A DNA stretch of 64,000 nt from Symsagittifera roscoffensis (GCF_963678635.1 NC_087064.1:8529671-8593670), one strand, 5' to 3'. Shown: positions 35,183 through 46,602, counted from the first letter of the stretch. A program made the numbers and translations. The notes: a model not told the origin generated them from the letters alone.

Positions 35183-36467
35183 TTTTCAAAACGGACAAAG
35201 CGAGTTTGTCGGCGGCGGTACGGGCATCTACCTGCTTGAAGGCTTCATATGACTCCAACTCATACCAAGTTTTAATTTGGTCCGCAAGAGACATGTCTTC
35301 GAAAACACACTTAAAGCAAGACGAGTTCGACTTAAAGGATGGAGGTAACGGACCACTTAAACCCCAACCTATCGGAAGGCGTACGGCGCACGGTGGAATA
35401 GAGTCCTCCCCCAGAAGGTACTCAACGGGTCTTATGGCATGGTAGAAATCCTGTCCAATAATTATTTCGACGTCCTCATACTTATAATGTATAGGTTTGA
35501 TCGGAGCCAACTGCGGGTATTTTTCCTGTAATTTAGGAATGCTTATGCTATCCGATCCAATACGAATATGATCCTTAACATAAGCTCGAAAAGAAAACAA
35601 AAATTCACTATTATTCGTTTCGGCGGAAACTTGAAAAGTTACTTGATGAGTTTTCATCACTCTCGTGGAATTGAATCCATTTATGGTGAGGTTAACAGGA
35701 GTGCCAACCAAATGGAGTAGTTTTGCGAGATCGGCGGATACCCATGAGTGCGTGGAAGCACTATCGCAAAGATCTAGGGCATTGGTAATCGTCGCATCCG
35801 CAGAGACGGCGAGTGATGCAACTGTTAGGAGGCCTTTAGTTGACTCCTGGCTATGAATATCGCCGACGGCAGCGTTAGTCGATACATGTTTAGTGTTTGC
35901 GTTACCTGACGCCGGGGAACTTTTAGTATCCTTAGGAGGAAAAATTTTCTCAGCTCCATGTAAGAGCACGTTGTGCGTGCTTTCACAATCTGGCTTGGGG
36001 CACTTTCTGGCCTCGCTACGATTGCGAAAACTGTGACTGCTCTGTAAACACGCAAAGCAAAGTTTTTGTTCGGCTACATGTTTCGCTCGTTGCGTAGCGT
36101 TTTTTTCTTTGAATACGGCGCAATTCCAAAGAGCGTGTTGACCTTTACATACAGAACATGGAGGGAATTTTGGTTTTTCCTTAGTCTTATCACTCACCTT
36201 TGCATTACTACCAAACACTTCCGTACCTACCTTTTGCTTCACTGGTTCCTCAGACTTAACCTTAGAATTAATTGTTTTTAGCCTCTCATGACCCTCAGCC
36301 TTTTCTTTAAGCCATTCGTTGAAATCTAGCAGAGTTAGTCGATGCCACTGGCGTCTTACGGTTTGCATTGACCACGCTTCCTTAAGGTTTGGTGGAAGCT
36401 TACTCACAGCCTGGTTCAGTAAGTTAAAACTTTTCATCGTTAAAAGATAAAGACTTGAATACGGCAA
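35055..36467 (-). pseudogene. BEL/Pao zinc knuckle and protease region
   Basis: About 470 codons. CSVCKGQHALWNC and CFACLQSSHSFRNR...KCPKPDCESTH are the zinc-knuckle segment. LCDSASTHSWV is the aspartic-protease active site (DSA in place of DSG/DTG). A frame shift in a T run near 35090 ends it. Confidence 0.88.
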
Positions 36468-37599
36468 CCAGTCCAGAAATTGTAGAGGAAAAGCTAATTA
36501 CATTTTCCGAGTTATGCATTTTCAGCGGCAACAAATTACTCAAATTATCTAGATGAGCCCCTACTACAGCATGCGGCTGCCCGAACTTTCTTTGAAGAGT
36601 TGCTAATGCGTTTTTATATAGCACTCCGCTATAGCTATACTCAGCGATTGCGGATTTTGCTTTACCCACTACGAGCGTTTTCAGATAGGCAAGCTTTTCA
36701 TCGTCACTGAGTATGGCTGAATCGACCGTCGTTATGAACTGCCCAAACCACTCATGCCAATTAAGTGGGTTGCCATCGAACTGGGTCAGCTTCCACTCAG
36801 GGAGATGATCTTCTCGGCTGTGCATGAGTATATTAACCAACTCTCGGGTCGAAAGTGGACGCTCGATGTCTGCACCAGGTGAATCACCGGGAGTTGGCTC
36901 TGTGTAACTCGAAGAGTTACCGTGACAATCAGGAACGAACGGTTGATTAGCATGTGAAGAAGTTTCAGGCTGTACAAAGAACACAGTCCCTCCACTTGTA
37001 TAAGGAACAAAATTATTCGAATGATTAATCGGAGTTACTGCGGAAAAAACAGTTGTCGAAGGAACGTAGTGCTGTTGAGTTGACATTAAAGGGGCAGCAA
37101 CAGCTGGTCTCCACAAATTACTATAAGGATTATAGTGGTCACTTGAAAAACTATAACTACCAACGGGAACACCAACACCCATATGTTGTTGTGATGGGAT
37201 TACAGGTGCTTGGTAGCCAGCTACTACTGATCCTAAAGTGTGATGACTTAAAAAAACCTGATTAGTTGTTGTTGATGCAGGAACAAACGGTGCTACACCA
37301 GAAGGAACTTCTGCAGATGTTGTCGGAGCAAAATAATTTTCAGAAATTATCGGGACTACTGATCCTGTGTTTGGATTGCCTAGCACTGGATGAGTGGACA
37401 AAAAACTTAGCTGAGGCAAATTATTAGAAACAGGTTGAATGACCTGCTGTAACCCTACTGGATTGTTAACGAAAACCTGCGATCGGACCAAATTCGACAA
37501 ATTATGTTGTTTTCCGTGAATGTGGTTACTGTAATTCAATCCCGGATCACTAGAAGCTGCCTGGCCATTATTCACTTCTGTAAAACTTGATGAGACCAA
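36424..37599 (-). pseudogene. BEL/Pao gag, central part (DUF1759-like)
   Basis: 391 codons. A long Ser/Asn/Pro/Gln-rich, low-complexity stretch precedes LPEWKLTQFDGNPLNWHEWF and AYLKTLVVGKAKSAI, the gag region typical of BEL/Pao. The frame ends at a one-base shift near 36440 and continues in the next frame. Confidence 0.85.
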
Positions 37600-37782
37600 G
37601 TAATTTGTTGATGCAGGATAGGTTGCCTCAGGAGCTGTTGAACGATCGTGCTGCTCTTGATTGGGAACTACAACAGCATCAGTCTGATTGTGGTCGACAG
37701 ATTCGACCCAGTGACGCGTACAATCCTTTTCGTCTATTGTTAGTTGTGGAGAGATTCGAGTTAAACCACTTTCCTCAGCATT

Positions 37783-38517
37783 CTAGCTGATTTCCGACAA
37801 CTCATCTTCTAACTCAAGCCCTTTCAACTCAATTTCTGCCAGTTTTTTCCTGTGTTCTTCAGCCAATTCTTCCAACTCTAAACTGCTTTGTTGTTCTAGA
37901 AAATATTGTTCCATCAAGTTTTGCTGCTCTTTCAGTCTTAATGACACCTTTACCTGCCTCTCAAGTTCCTCTTGTTGTTTCTTTAAAATCATTAAATCGC
38001 GCTTTTCTCAGAAAGTGTTTTAGACGGAGCGGCGGTACAAAGACTAGATTTCTGAGAACCCGATTGCCGATGTCGGCTGCTTCGGTGTGACAACTTAGAG
38101 CGGGTATCTGTTTTATGCGACTGGGGTTTTTCACTTTTTTCAGAATGATGAGAAACTTTTGCGCTGCTATCTGTTTTGTCCGGCTCTGTTACTGCCTCAA
38201 AACTTGTTTTAATATGTGATAGCTTCCTGGAAAACTTTATCGTTGCTTTGAGTCAACTTATGAAGCCACATATCCTGTGCCGGTATCAATTCGTCGGGGT
38301 TGGCACTTTTTGCAGCCATATCAATCAACTCATTGTTTATCTCGACCGCTTGTTCTATATAGTTCCTACATTTTTCAATATAAGTATCAATTTTTGAGCA
38401 ACGACTCTGATTCTCTATGTATTCTTAAATTATTTCGTGGCTTTTATAAAGTTTGTTTTCAAGATTGCTACGTTTCTCAGACAACTTCTTAATTTTCTTC
38501 TGAAACTTAACTTCCAT
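37783..38517 (-). pseudogene. BEL/Pao gag, N-terminal part (broken)
   Basis: Starts at an ATG at 38517-38515. Lys-rich start, then an in-frame TAA and frame changes near 38410, 38215 and 38010 while coding character continues: an acidic segment, a His/Ser/Lys-rich segment, and a coiled coil (37783-37992, RQVKVSLRLKEQQNLMEQY). Coiled-coil N-termini are usual in BEL/Pao gag. Confidence 0.65.
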
Positions 38518-38589
38518 GCTTAACAATTTCAGAAATAAACGACTCTTAGAAAATACTTTATTTTCACTCAAGTAAATCCACAAAACACT

Positions 38590-39139
38590 CTAATACATCA
38601 ATAACTTACAAGGGAGAGTAACTTGAAGTTGTAACGCTTTAAGTCTGTTGTGAATCGCTCTACAATTTTTAGGCGATAAACGGTTCCGCTTCTTCTTAGC
38701 TTGCAGTGTACTTAGGTCAGCACTGTATCGTCTAAGTAACAACAGAGTCTTCAACTCAAAGGAAGGGGGCTGGTGCAGCTCTCTAAGCTTTTTTGATTAG
38801 TATTTGGTCTTTGGCCTTTCGCTTTGAGATAAAATCCTTAACTATATTAAGAACGAGAATACCTATCTTTTTTAACTCTTTATCTATATTGTCCGTACCG
38901 TTGCGCCGACAGTATACAATAGCAGTAATATTCTCCTTGTATCTCATAAGAAGGCTCTTAAGTTGGTCAGTACTCAAACTACGGTTGTTTTTACTGCGGT
39001 GCTTACTAATGGAGTTATTTATGGCGTCGTGCCAAATAACTAGATATTTCCGATTCGACAAAAAGTGGTGCAGATAGTATTGGATAGTTTTCTGCGAGTC
39101 CCTGGCGTTAAAGTTAAAGCTTAAACCGGGGCGCCAAAC
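38590..39139 (-). CDS. Extra ORF upstream of gag in BEL/Pao element
   Basis: Open frame from the 5' LTR edge to 38783, then, after one base too many in an A6 run at about 38795, coding-like sequence in the adjacent frame to TAG at 38590-38592; about 185 codons in all. Visible motifs: YLVIWHDAINNSISKH, AIVYCRRNGT, and a basic ISKRKAKDQ. The pattern D-x-x-N-N-S with a later basic helix looks like a small alpha/beta fold, perhaps SGNH-hydrolase-like, but I cannot assign it. No clear ATG lies between the primer-binding site and the conserved part. It is not a standard BEL/Pao component. Confidence 0.55.
39119..39136 (-). other. Primer-binding site of BEL/Pao element
   Basis: Four bases inside the 5' LTR, the - strand reads TGGCGCCCCGGTTTAAGC. 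It starts TGG as needed to pair with a tRNA CCA end. The tRNA is not identified. Confidence 0.65.
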
Positions 39140-39628
39140 TGTGCGCCTCAATCTCCATGGATTGTAAAAATATTGGATTTCAAACAAATGAATTCGAGCA
39201 TTTTATCGGCAAAATAACTCGGCATAACAATGATATTTTTTAACAAACTTTTTAATTGTTAACATCGGTAACATCGGCCACAAAAAACTGCATAACTCAA
39301 AGCAAGCTGCAAAAATGGCTAGTATTTGTCCTTGAGACAAATTGCTCTTTTTAAAGGTCAGCCTTAATCAAGGCTGAACCAAATTAGAGCAAAAAGACGG
39401 TTAAAATAGGTTTTGGGGGTTCGAACCTGGTTACGGAGCATCCCATCAAGTTCGGGGCATATTTGAGTTCTAGAAAGGAAATGACCTAGTCGGGATTCGA
39501 ACCGGCGCCGAATCCGCCGGGACGCCTCTGTATACGCTTGGCTACTGACCCTATATGACTTTACATTTTGGTTCAATTTTATATGCATTTATACTCTCGC
39601 ACATTTGCGTTTATATTTATCTGCAACA
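39140..39628 (-). repeat. BEL/Pao 5' LTR
   Basis: 489 bp, highly similar to the 3' LTR with scattered substitutions and small indels, including an extra aaaataactcggcat segment. The tRNA-like segment (about 39485-39555) is conserved. Confidence 0.93.
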
Positions 39629-39633
39629 CAAAG
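39629..39633. repeat. Target-site duplication CAAAG, right
   Basis: Second copy of the 5-bp duplication; five bases is usual for BEL/Pao insertions. Confidence 0.93.
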
Positions 39634-40790
39634 CAGTATTGCAAAAAAAATAAAAACAAATGAGCTGCAGTTTTGTGAAAAGTTTTGCTCCAAAATTTTC
39701 AATTTTGTCGATTTTTTGAGTAGTGCTTTTTTTCTGATTTATGCATTCTTGTTCAAAAAACTAGACAAAAAATTGTGTCGTTTTTAGTTTTTCCGTTTTC
39801 TTGAACCAAAAATTAAACATTTTTTTAATTCTTAAAACTTTGTTTTATACGGTTGTCGGAGACCCGAGTTCAACTTCTGCAGTTTTTTGGATTTCTGATT
39901 TACTTCGATTTACTTGGTCTAGCTCAGTTTTTGAGCTTGCTCCTAGCTTTTTGTTTTGTCAACCTAGACAGAAAAGCCAGCCTAATGACATTAATCTAGG
40001 AAAAAAAATTTTTGAAAATTTACAGCTTTTTACAAAATACAAATTACCCTGTCTATCTAGGGCCTAAAAAAGGATCGAGTAGATTTTTTTATTTGCTTCT
40101 CCAGAAAACATACACTTGAACATGTTGGTGTCTTGCTGAAAAAACGAGTTTTCCTTTTCGACAAATAACCTTTTTTCCAGGTTGCCTATTCATTTAACTT
40201 CAACTACCTGAATTGGAATCACTTTTTATCGTCTCTTCAACACAGGCCGATCGATGAGGTTATCAAAACTGGAAATTTGTTTTGCAACCAATGCCAGTTA
40301 AAATATATTACTCCACTGAAGTTGCCGGATAGCTGTTTTGTTTTGCCAGAGTGGAGGTTGTTTCCTCACGCTATATTCATAATTAGATGAAAAATTAATT
40401 CTAAAACTTCGAATAATGACAGTATGACAGTTAAACTACGACTGATTTTAAAAAAAACTTATTTGAATTGTTTGAATTTTAAAATGTTGATCTAATTGCA
40501 TCCAATTGTACGCTGAAAGCATAGCTCCAACAGAGCTAGACTGATTACCTTATATGGGAACAACTAACATGTCCAACAAAAAAGATATGAATACCCAATA
40601 CTCCAAAAATAGTCGTTGTGCTTATAAAACAAGATGTTCCGACCACACTGATTTAAAATATTAAATTCGTAGATAAGGCAAAAAATTTTGAAAAAAAACA
40701 TCCCAAAAATGACCTTATTTATATTTTTAAAAATTTTTTTTTTCAATGTTCTGGTAATTCTAGTTTTTGAAATGCGATTGTACTTTTGAT
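39634..40790. repeat. Segmental duplication unit B, right part
   Basis: Continuation of unit B after the retrotransposon; parallels 26300-27640 and 41245-42600. No coding sequence. It lacks the Gal3ST portion. Confidence 0.8.
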
Positions 40791-43054
40791 TGGCATGTTT
40801 TCTTTTGATCGGCATTTGAACTTCATTTGAAACAATTCGAGACAAATTTGTGGAACTTTTATTATATCAAGCTTTTCTCGTTATTTTCAATAATTCTTTA
40901 TCTTGAGCGGCTTTTGTGCCAATTTTTGTTTGCTATGTTTGTCTTATTTTGCAACTGGTGCAAAGCTCTGCTTCATTTCTTTCTTAAAAATTCTTGAGTT
41001 TCAGAAACCTTAAATTTGTAAGATTTATCTTGAACTTATCAATTCACTGTTTTTTGGTTCATATTGAACTAACCATGCTTTTTCAAGTTTTCAAAAACTT
41101 TCCGTCTGTTTCTTTCTTGCTTAGCGCCGCGAATGTATTGGTTGGGTCAAAAATAACTCACTACATCAGTTTCAATCACTCTAGTGTCGTTTGACCACAT
41201 TTTGATTAAGTTTTTGCAGGAAGAAAGGGTATCACAAAGCAGTAATGCAAAAAAATAAAAACAAATAAGCTGGTGCGAATCAAACAAATTGAGTTAGCAT
41301 TGTTCTCTTGGAGTGAACAGAATTTGAAATACGTTCAAAAACAGGCTACGGACAAATCGCGTTTATCTGGAATAGAGGGATGGCTGGGAATCAAACAGTC
41401 TGCGTCCTGAAGTGTTGCATCAACTTGAGTGCTTTTTGTTGTCAAAAGGGCTTGACTGACTCTTAAAATAACTTTTTCAATTTGGTCGACATCGCTGCAT
41501 TTGTCGCAGTTTTGTGAAATTATTTGCTGGAAAGTTTTCAATTTTGTCGATTTTTTAATTAGTGCTTTTTTTCTGATTTATGCATTCTTGTTTACGAAAC
41601 TAGTTAGAAAATTGTGGTATTTTTAGTTTTTCCGTTTTCTTGAACCAAAAATTAAAAACAATTTTTTAATTCTTAAAACTTTGTTTTATACGGTTGTCGG
41701 AGACCCGATTTCAACTTCTGCAGTTTTTTTGGATTTTTGACTTACTTCGACTAACTTGGTCTAGCTCAGTTTTTTTGTTTGTTCTTAGCTTTCTGTTTTG
41801 TCAGGCTAGACAGAAAAGCAAACTTAGTTACATTAATCTAGGAATAACAAAAAAAATTCTGAAATTTACAGCTTTTTACAAAATACAAATTACCCTGTCT
41901 ATCTAGGGCCTAAAAAAGGATCGAGTAGATTTTTTTTTTTGCTTCTCCAGAAAACATACACTTGAACATGTTGGTGTCTTGATGTGAAAACGAGTTTTGC
42001 TTTTCGTCAAATAACCTTCTTTCCAGTTTGCGTATTCATTTAACTTGATCTACTTGAACTGGACTCACTTTCTATCGTCTCTTCAACACAGGCCGATCGA
42101 TGAGGTTATCAAAACTGGAAATTTTTTTCGCAACCAATGCCAGTTTAATCATACTACTCAACTGCAGTTGCCGGATAGCTGTTTTGTTTTGCCAGAGTGG
42201 AGGTTGTGTTCTCACACTATATTCACATCTAGATGAAAAGTTAATTCTAAAACTTCAAATAATACCACTTGGAAAGTTACACTAATACAAATTTTTTTTC
42301 AAAATTTTTTTGAATTATTTGAATTTTAAAATGGTGATCTAATTGCATCCAATTGTATACTGAAAGCATAGCTCCAACGGAGCTAGACTGATTACCTTAG
42401 ATGGGAACAATCAACCTGACCAACATACAAGATCTGAATACATAATACTACAAAAATAGTCGTTGTGCTTGTAAAACAAGATGTTCCAACCACACTGATT
42501 CAAAATAATAAATTCGTAGATAAAGCAAAAAACTTTAAAAAAACCTCCCAAAAATGACAATTTTTACTTTTTTTTAAAGTTTTTTTTTCAATTTTCTGGT
42601 TATTTTTATTTTAAAGGGCGCTTGAACTTGATGGAAAAAAAAGAGAATGATAGCTAATAATAAAACTCAAGTAAACTTGAAAATGTAGTAGTTGAATAAC
42701 GCTAAAACTGTAGCCGAGAAGTCAGCTTTTCTATTTTTGTCTAATTTGGCCTGAACACCGACACTAATTAGTCTTTCTTTTCACTGAACAGCGACATTAA
42801 TTTTTCTCTAATCTGAAACAACTTTCTTCACACTTTTTTTTCGGAAACCGAATAAGCGCCAATATGATTTCAAATTGAAACCACAGTTGACCCTATATTA
42901 ACTTTCTCTTGGGTAGGCAAAACTGAGAAGAAAAAAAACCTAGCGCATAGTTCACTAGTACTTCATGAAGTGATCGGAACAAAAACCTTCAGTGAAGTTC
43001 CCTCCACCCGCACCCAATATATCCGGGTTCAACCCTGGACACTTGAAGTTACTC

Positions 43055-43558
43055 TAAAAAAAATTCCCTTTTCTTGATGAACTTCCAGCCAAATATTGCT
43101 CAGCTTGGCTGTTTTTCCTTCCCCCCCGCACCTCACACGAACATGAATTTTATGGTGTAACGAGTGGTTTTACAAGGTTCATTATGAACACCAAATATGT
43201 TTGCCGTAACCTAAATTGGCCCGTATGTAATTTTTCATAACAATCGAACAATGTGAACAAAATTTTTACTTGTAAAATTTTGCAGGTGGGGGGGGGGAAG
43301 GAAAAAGAGCCCTCAGCTTTTTGTAGTAGCACTAACTGTCTCCATTAGCCGATTTTGTTTCAGTTAGAATTTCATTGCATTGTATGATCATTTTTTTGTC
43401 TTAACTTTCAACTGCTGCCGAAAGACATCTCAGAGCCAATTAATAATCGGTTTCTATTTTTGAAAAGTCACAAGAAAATTCTTTCGTCGCTGCTACGTCG
43501 TTTTCATAATGGAGTCCTCTCTTTCGCTCCAGTTTCTTGTCTTCCGGCTGAACAGTCG
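43055..43558 (-). pseudogene. Gal3ST pseudogene tail, copy in unit 1
   Basis: Matches the last ~100 codons of the gene at 28052-29080 (KKLERKRGLHYEND, FSKIETDY) with an in-frame TAA after FSKIETDY and a 205-bp MITE inserted at 43107. At its upstream end (tcttccggctgaaca) it jumps to a point equivalent to about 28975, so the middle of the gene is deleted. Confidence 0.8.
43107..43311. mobile_element. MITE, 205 bp, 8-bp target duplication
   Basis: Terminal inverted repeats ggctgtttttccttccccccc-cacct / aggtggggggg-ggaaggaaaaagagcc. Flanked by CTCAGCTT at 43099-43106 and 43312-43319. The intact gene at 28095-28110 has the site once (cccagctt), proving an insertion. Eight-base duplications are typical of hAT elements. 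No coding capacity. Confidence 0.88.
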
Positions 43559-43559
43559 A

Positions 43560-44497
43560 TCGAAAAGCAGGGTGGATGTCATAATTGAAATTGTGTAATC
43601 TGAAACGACAAATCAGATTCTTGAAGACTTCCAGTGCCAAAGAAATGGTTTCAATAAAATTTTCGATTGAAAAGTTGTAGAAATGCATTAATGTTTTGTT
43701 GATAGATCTTTTCTTTTCTACGTAAGAGCATTAAAATCAAAAGAACTGACGGTTTATCTGAGACGACAGCTCAGAAGTCAGAACGCTTTTTTGCATGAAC
43801 TGCCACTTATTGAGGGGTGTGACAAGTTTTTTTGAACAAAAATGGCATATACATTTTCAGCATCAATCTTATTTATCAGTTAATAGTAGTTTTGTGTTTT
43901 CTTCAACATTTGTTAGTTATTACTTAAACAGGTAAAATATTAGCTGCACGTGCAAAACGCTTGTTACACGACTATAAACAAGAACCGTTTCATTGATTCG
44001 AAAAACGTTTGAGATTGAGAACTTTTTTATTGCCAATTGGATATTTGTTGGTTTTATAAGCAAATCTTTTACGTTTAGTTTTTCGAAAATTTCCATTAAA
44101 CAAAGACTGATTCGTTTTGACAAAAGTTTCAAAAGTTTTGAGACGCAACTGAACCTTCTTAAGGGCTTTTAAAATTACACTTTACCTAGACACGCAAACA
44201 AGAGCGGTGAGTGTCTCTTTTGATTAGGCTGTTGAAAATATAACTTTCAAATTCAGGCCATTTTCAAACATAATAATATTGTATAAAAGATGAAAATAGG
44301 TTCAGAGTTATTGGAACCATTAAATTTTCCCTCAACCAATTCAATTCTTTGAAATTGTCATATCTTTGTGAGAACATTGCTTATTAAACCCTGTTTTAGA
44401 TCCGATTACACTCATTCGGCGTTAGTCGCAAAATCGAATCAATCAGGCATTTGACTTCATGATACAGGCCCTCTATTCGAAGAGCAAGCTGTGAGAA
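43560..44497. other. Sequence upstream of RING exon, unit 1
   Basis: No gene recognised. Probably contains the promoter/5' UTR of the RING exon. Weakly open - strand frames (43920-44132) show no domain. Confidence 0.5.
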
Positions 44498-44783
44498 ATG
44501 GCATCCGCATCTAGCGGTCGGTGTTCCGACGAAGCTCACGTTGACTGTCCCAGCTGTGGCGAGGAGTTGACTGGAGATGCCCTGGAGCTTCCATGTGGAC
44601 ACTGCATTTGTCGCCGGTGCGCCAAAGAACTGGAATCCAAAAATACCCAGACATGTGCGTTGCAAAATTGCCCATACAACAGGATTGCATATGAAGATAG
44701 AATAGAGTGGTTCAACCTTCCTCGGATACCTGTTTCTGAAATTGACAACAGTTTCATGCTGCCGCCCCCGCCCTCCTATCAAG
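44498..44783 (+). CDS. RING-finger first exon, copy 1
   Basis: Begins ATGGCATCC; 95 codons plus one base to a donor aag|gtaaaa (phase 1). C3HC4 RING: Cys17, Cys20, Cys33, His35, Cys38, Cys41, Cys53, Cys58 (VDCPSC...LPCGHCICRRC...C-x4-C). RING domains bind E2 enzymes for ubiquitin transfer. After it comes a Pro-rich segment (LPPPPSYQ). The frame runs on past the donor to 44875. The predicted peptide is identical to copy 2. Probably the 5' exon of the TRIM-like gene ending at 51439, or a spare copy of it. Confidence 0.8.
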
Positions 44784-44875
44784 GTAAAAATGTTGAGAGA
44801 ACTTACTTCATAAACGAAATCGAAATCATAGAAAATGTCGTTAATTTTAGAAGAAAAGCCATACTTTCTGGTTAA

Positions 44876-45659
44876 AGTGTTTTCTGATATGGACGTTGAT
44901 ACGGATTGTCTCCTTCATTTTTCAGGAGTCGATTATGTATAATTTACAGTGTGTGCAGAAAAAGTTTATTAGTGTCCCGCACTGACAAAAATGGATTAGG
45001 ATCGATTTTAGTATGAAAAAGTATGTTGAGTAAATTTAGATCGATTTTAGTATGAAAAAAAAATTAAGACTAAAAAAAGATAAAGATTCATTTGTGTCGA
45101 TTTAAAATCAATTTAAATTGATCTTTTATCCCAGCTAAAAAAACTGATCCAAATTGATTTTAAATCGATTTAAATCTATTTTTTCCAGTCATAATTTGTT
45201 TTTATTTTTAAGGGGATTAAAACAGATTTTAGTTGATTTATATCAATTTTTTTCCTTCGAGTGTTACCAGTTTCGAGTTTTTATTGCATTTATTCATAGC
45301 CTATCATTTTAAATTTTACATCCATAGCGTATTGTAGCTTTGAGAAGACTAAAGAAAAAGAACAAAATAATGATTAAATCTATGATTTTGCATAGTTTCG
45401 AGCTTGAAATCTGATTTATGTGGGTAATTTTATTGAGTTCTATAACATCTGGCGCGTATATTTTTATTTAGAAAAAATCGACAATAAACTATTTCAATTA
45501 TTTGTTCTAAAGAGTATATTTGTTTGCTTTGTTGGCAAAAAAATTGAGTTTTGTGAGACTGAAAATCCATGCAAAATGATTTAAATCTATTTTTTAGACA
45601 CTTAAATTGATCCAAATTTTCGAGAAAGATCGATTTAAACTAATTTAAAATCCATTCAA
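44876..45659. other. Intron or intergenic sequence after RING exon 1
   Basis: No exon recognised. Contains repeated gatcgattttagtatgaaaaa (45001 and 45037) and gattta-aat words that form weak inverted repeats. The first ~480 bp recur at 47930-48421. Confidence 0.55.
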
Positions 45660-46094
45660 ATGGAAAAAAAAAGAGAATGATAGCTAATAATAAAACTCAA
45701 GTAAACTTGAAAATGTAGTAGTTGAATAACGCTAAAACTGTAGCCGAGAAGTCAGCTTTTCTATTTTTGTCTAATTTGGCCTGAACACCGACACTAATTA
45801 GTCTTTCTTTTCACTAACACCTGAACACCGACATTAATTTTTCTCTAATCTGAAACAACTTTCTTCACACTTTTTTTTCGGAAACCGAATAAGCGCCAAT
45901 ATGATTTGAAATTGAAACCACACTTGACCCTATATTAACTTTCTCTTGGGTAGGCAAAACTGAGAAGAAAAAAAACCTAGCGCATAGTTCACTAGTACTT
46001 CATGAAGTGATCGGAACAAAAACCTTCAGTGAATGCCCCTCCACCCGCACCCAATATATCCGGGTTCAACCCTGGACACTTGAAGTTACTCTAA

Positions 46095-46602
46095 AAAAAA
46101 GTTCCCTTTTCTTGATGAACTTCCAGCCAAATATTGCTCAGCTTGGCTGTTTTTCCTTCCCCCCCCCCCCACCTCACACGAACATGAATTTTATGGTGTA
46201 ACGAGTGGTTTTACAAGGTTCATTATGAACACCAAATATGTTTGCCGTAACCTAAATTGGTCCGTATGTAATTTTTCATAACAATCGAACAATGTGAACA
46301 AAATTTTTACTTGTAAAATTTTGCAGGTGGGGGGGGGGGGGAAGGAAAAAGAGCCCTCAGCTTTTTGTAGTAGCACTAACTGTCTCCATTAGCCGATTTT
46401 GTTTCAGTTAGAATTTCATTGCATTGTATGATCATTTTTTTGTCTTAACTTTCAACTGCTGCCGAAAGACATCTCAGAGCCAATTAATAATCGGTTTCTA
46501 TTTTTGAAAAGTCACAAGAAAATTCTTTCGTCGCTGCTACGTCGTTTTCATAATGGAGTCCTCTCTTTCGCTCCAGTTTCTTGTCTTCCGGCTGAACAGT
46601 CG
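46095..46602 (-). pseudogene. Gal3ST pseudogene tail, copy in unit 2
   Basis: Same as the copy at 43055-43558, same stop and same MITE at 46145; it arose with the tandem duplication. Confidence 0.8.
46145..46355. mobile_element. MITE, second copy (duplicated)
   Basis: Same element and CTCAGCTT flanks (46137-46144, 46356-46363), differing mainly in C- and G-run length. Confidence 0.88.

Larger units (their letters stand above)
31547..39628 (-). mobile_element. BEL/Pao LTR retrotransposon, full length
   Basis: 8.1-kb element read on the - strand. LTRs 31547-32024 and 39140-39628 begin TGTTG and end CGCACA in element orientation. Target duplication CAAAG flanks it. Primer-binding and polypurine sites adjoin the LTRs. 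Order of coding parts from the right: extra upstream ORF, gag with coiled coil and DUF1759-type region, zinc knuckles, protease, RT, RNase H, integrase and a C-terminal DUF5641-type domain, which is the BEL/Pao arrangement. At least six single-base frame breaks interrupt it, so this copy is not expected to be autonomous as sequenced. Confidence 0.95.
40815..43558. repeat. Segmental duplication unit C
   Basis: Third copy, running from the gatcggcatttgaactt segment (equivalent to 25866) to inside the Gal3ST pseudogene. Closer to unit B than to unit A in most of its length. Confidence 0.8.
42632..45659. repeat. Tandem duplication, unit 1 (about 3.0 kb)
   Basis: Starts tggaaaaaaaagagaatgatagc and carries a Gal3ST pseudogene tail, a MITE and a RING exon. 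Nearly identical to 45661-48421; offset of the RING exons is 3054 bp. The last ~290 bp (45368-45659) are absent from unit 2. Confidence 0.95.

Noticed and set aside
44396-44782. 128-codon - strand frame opposite the RING exon (and 47450-47836)
   Set aside because: It mirrors the RING exon on the other strand, has no domain of its own, and the + strand has the cysteine pattern and a splice donor.
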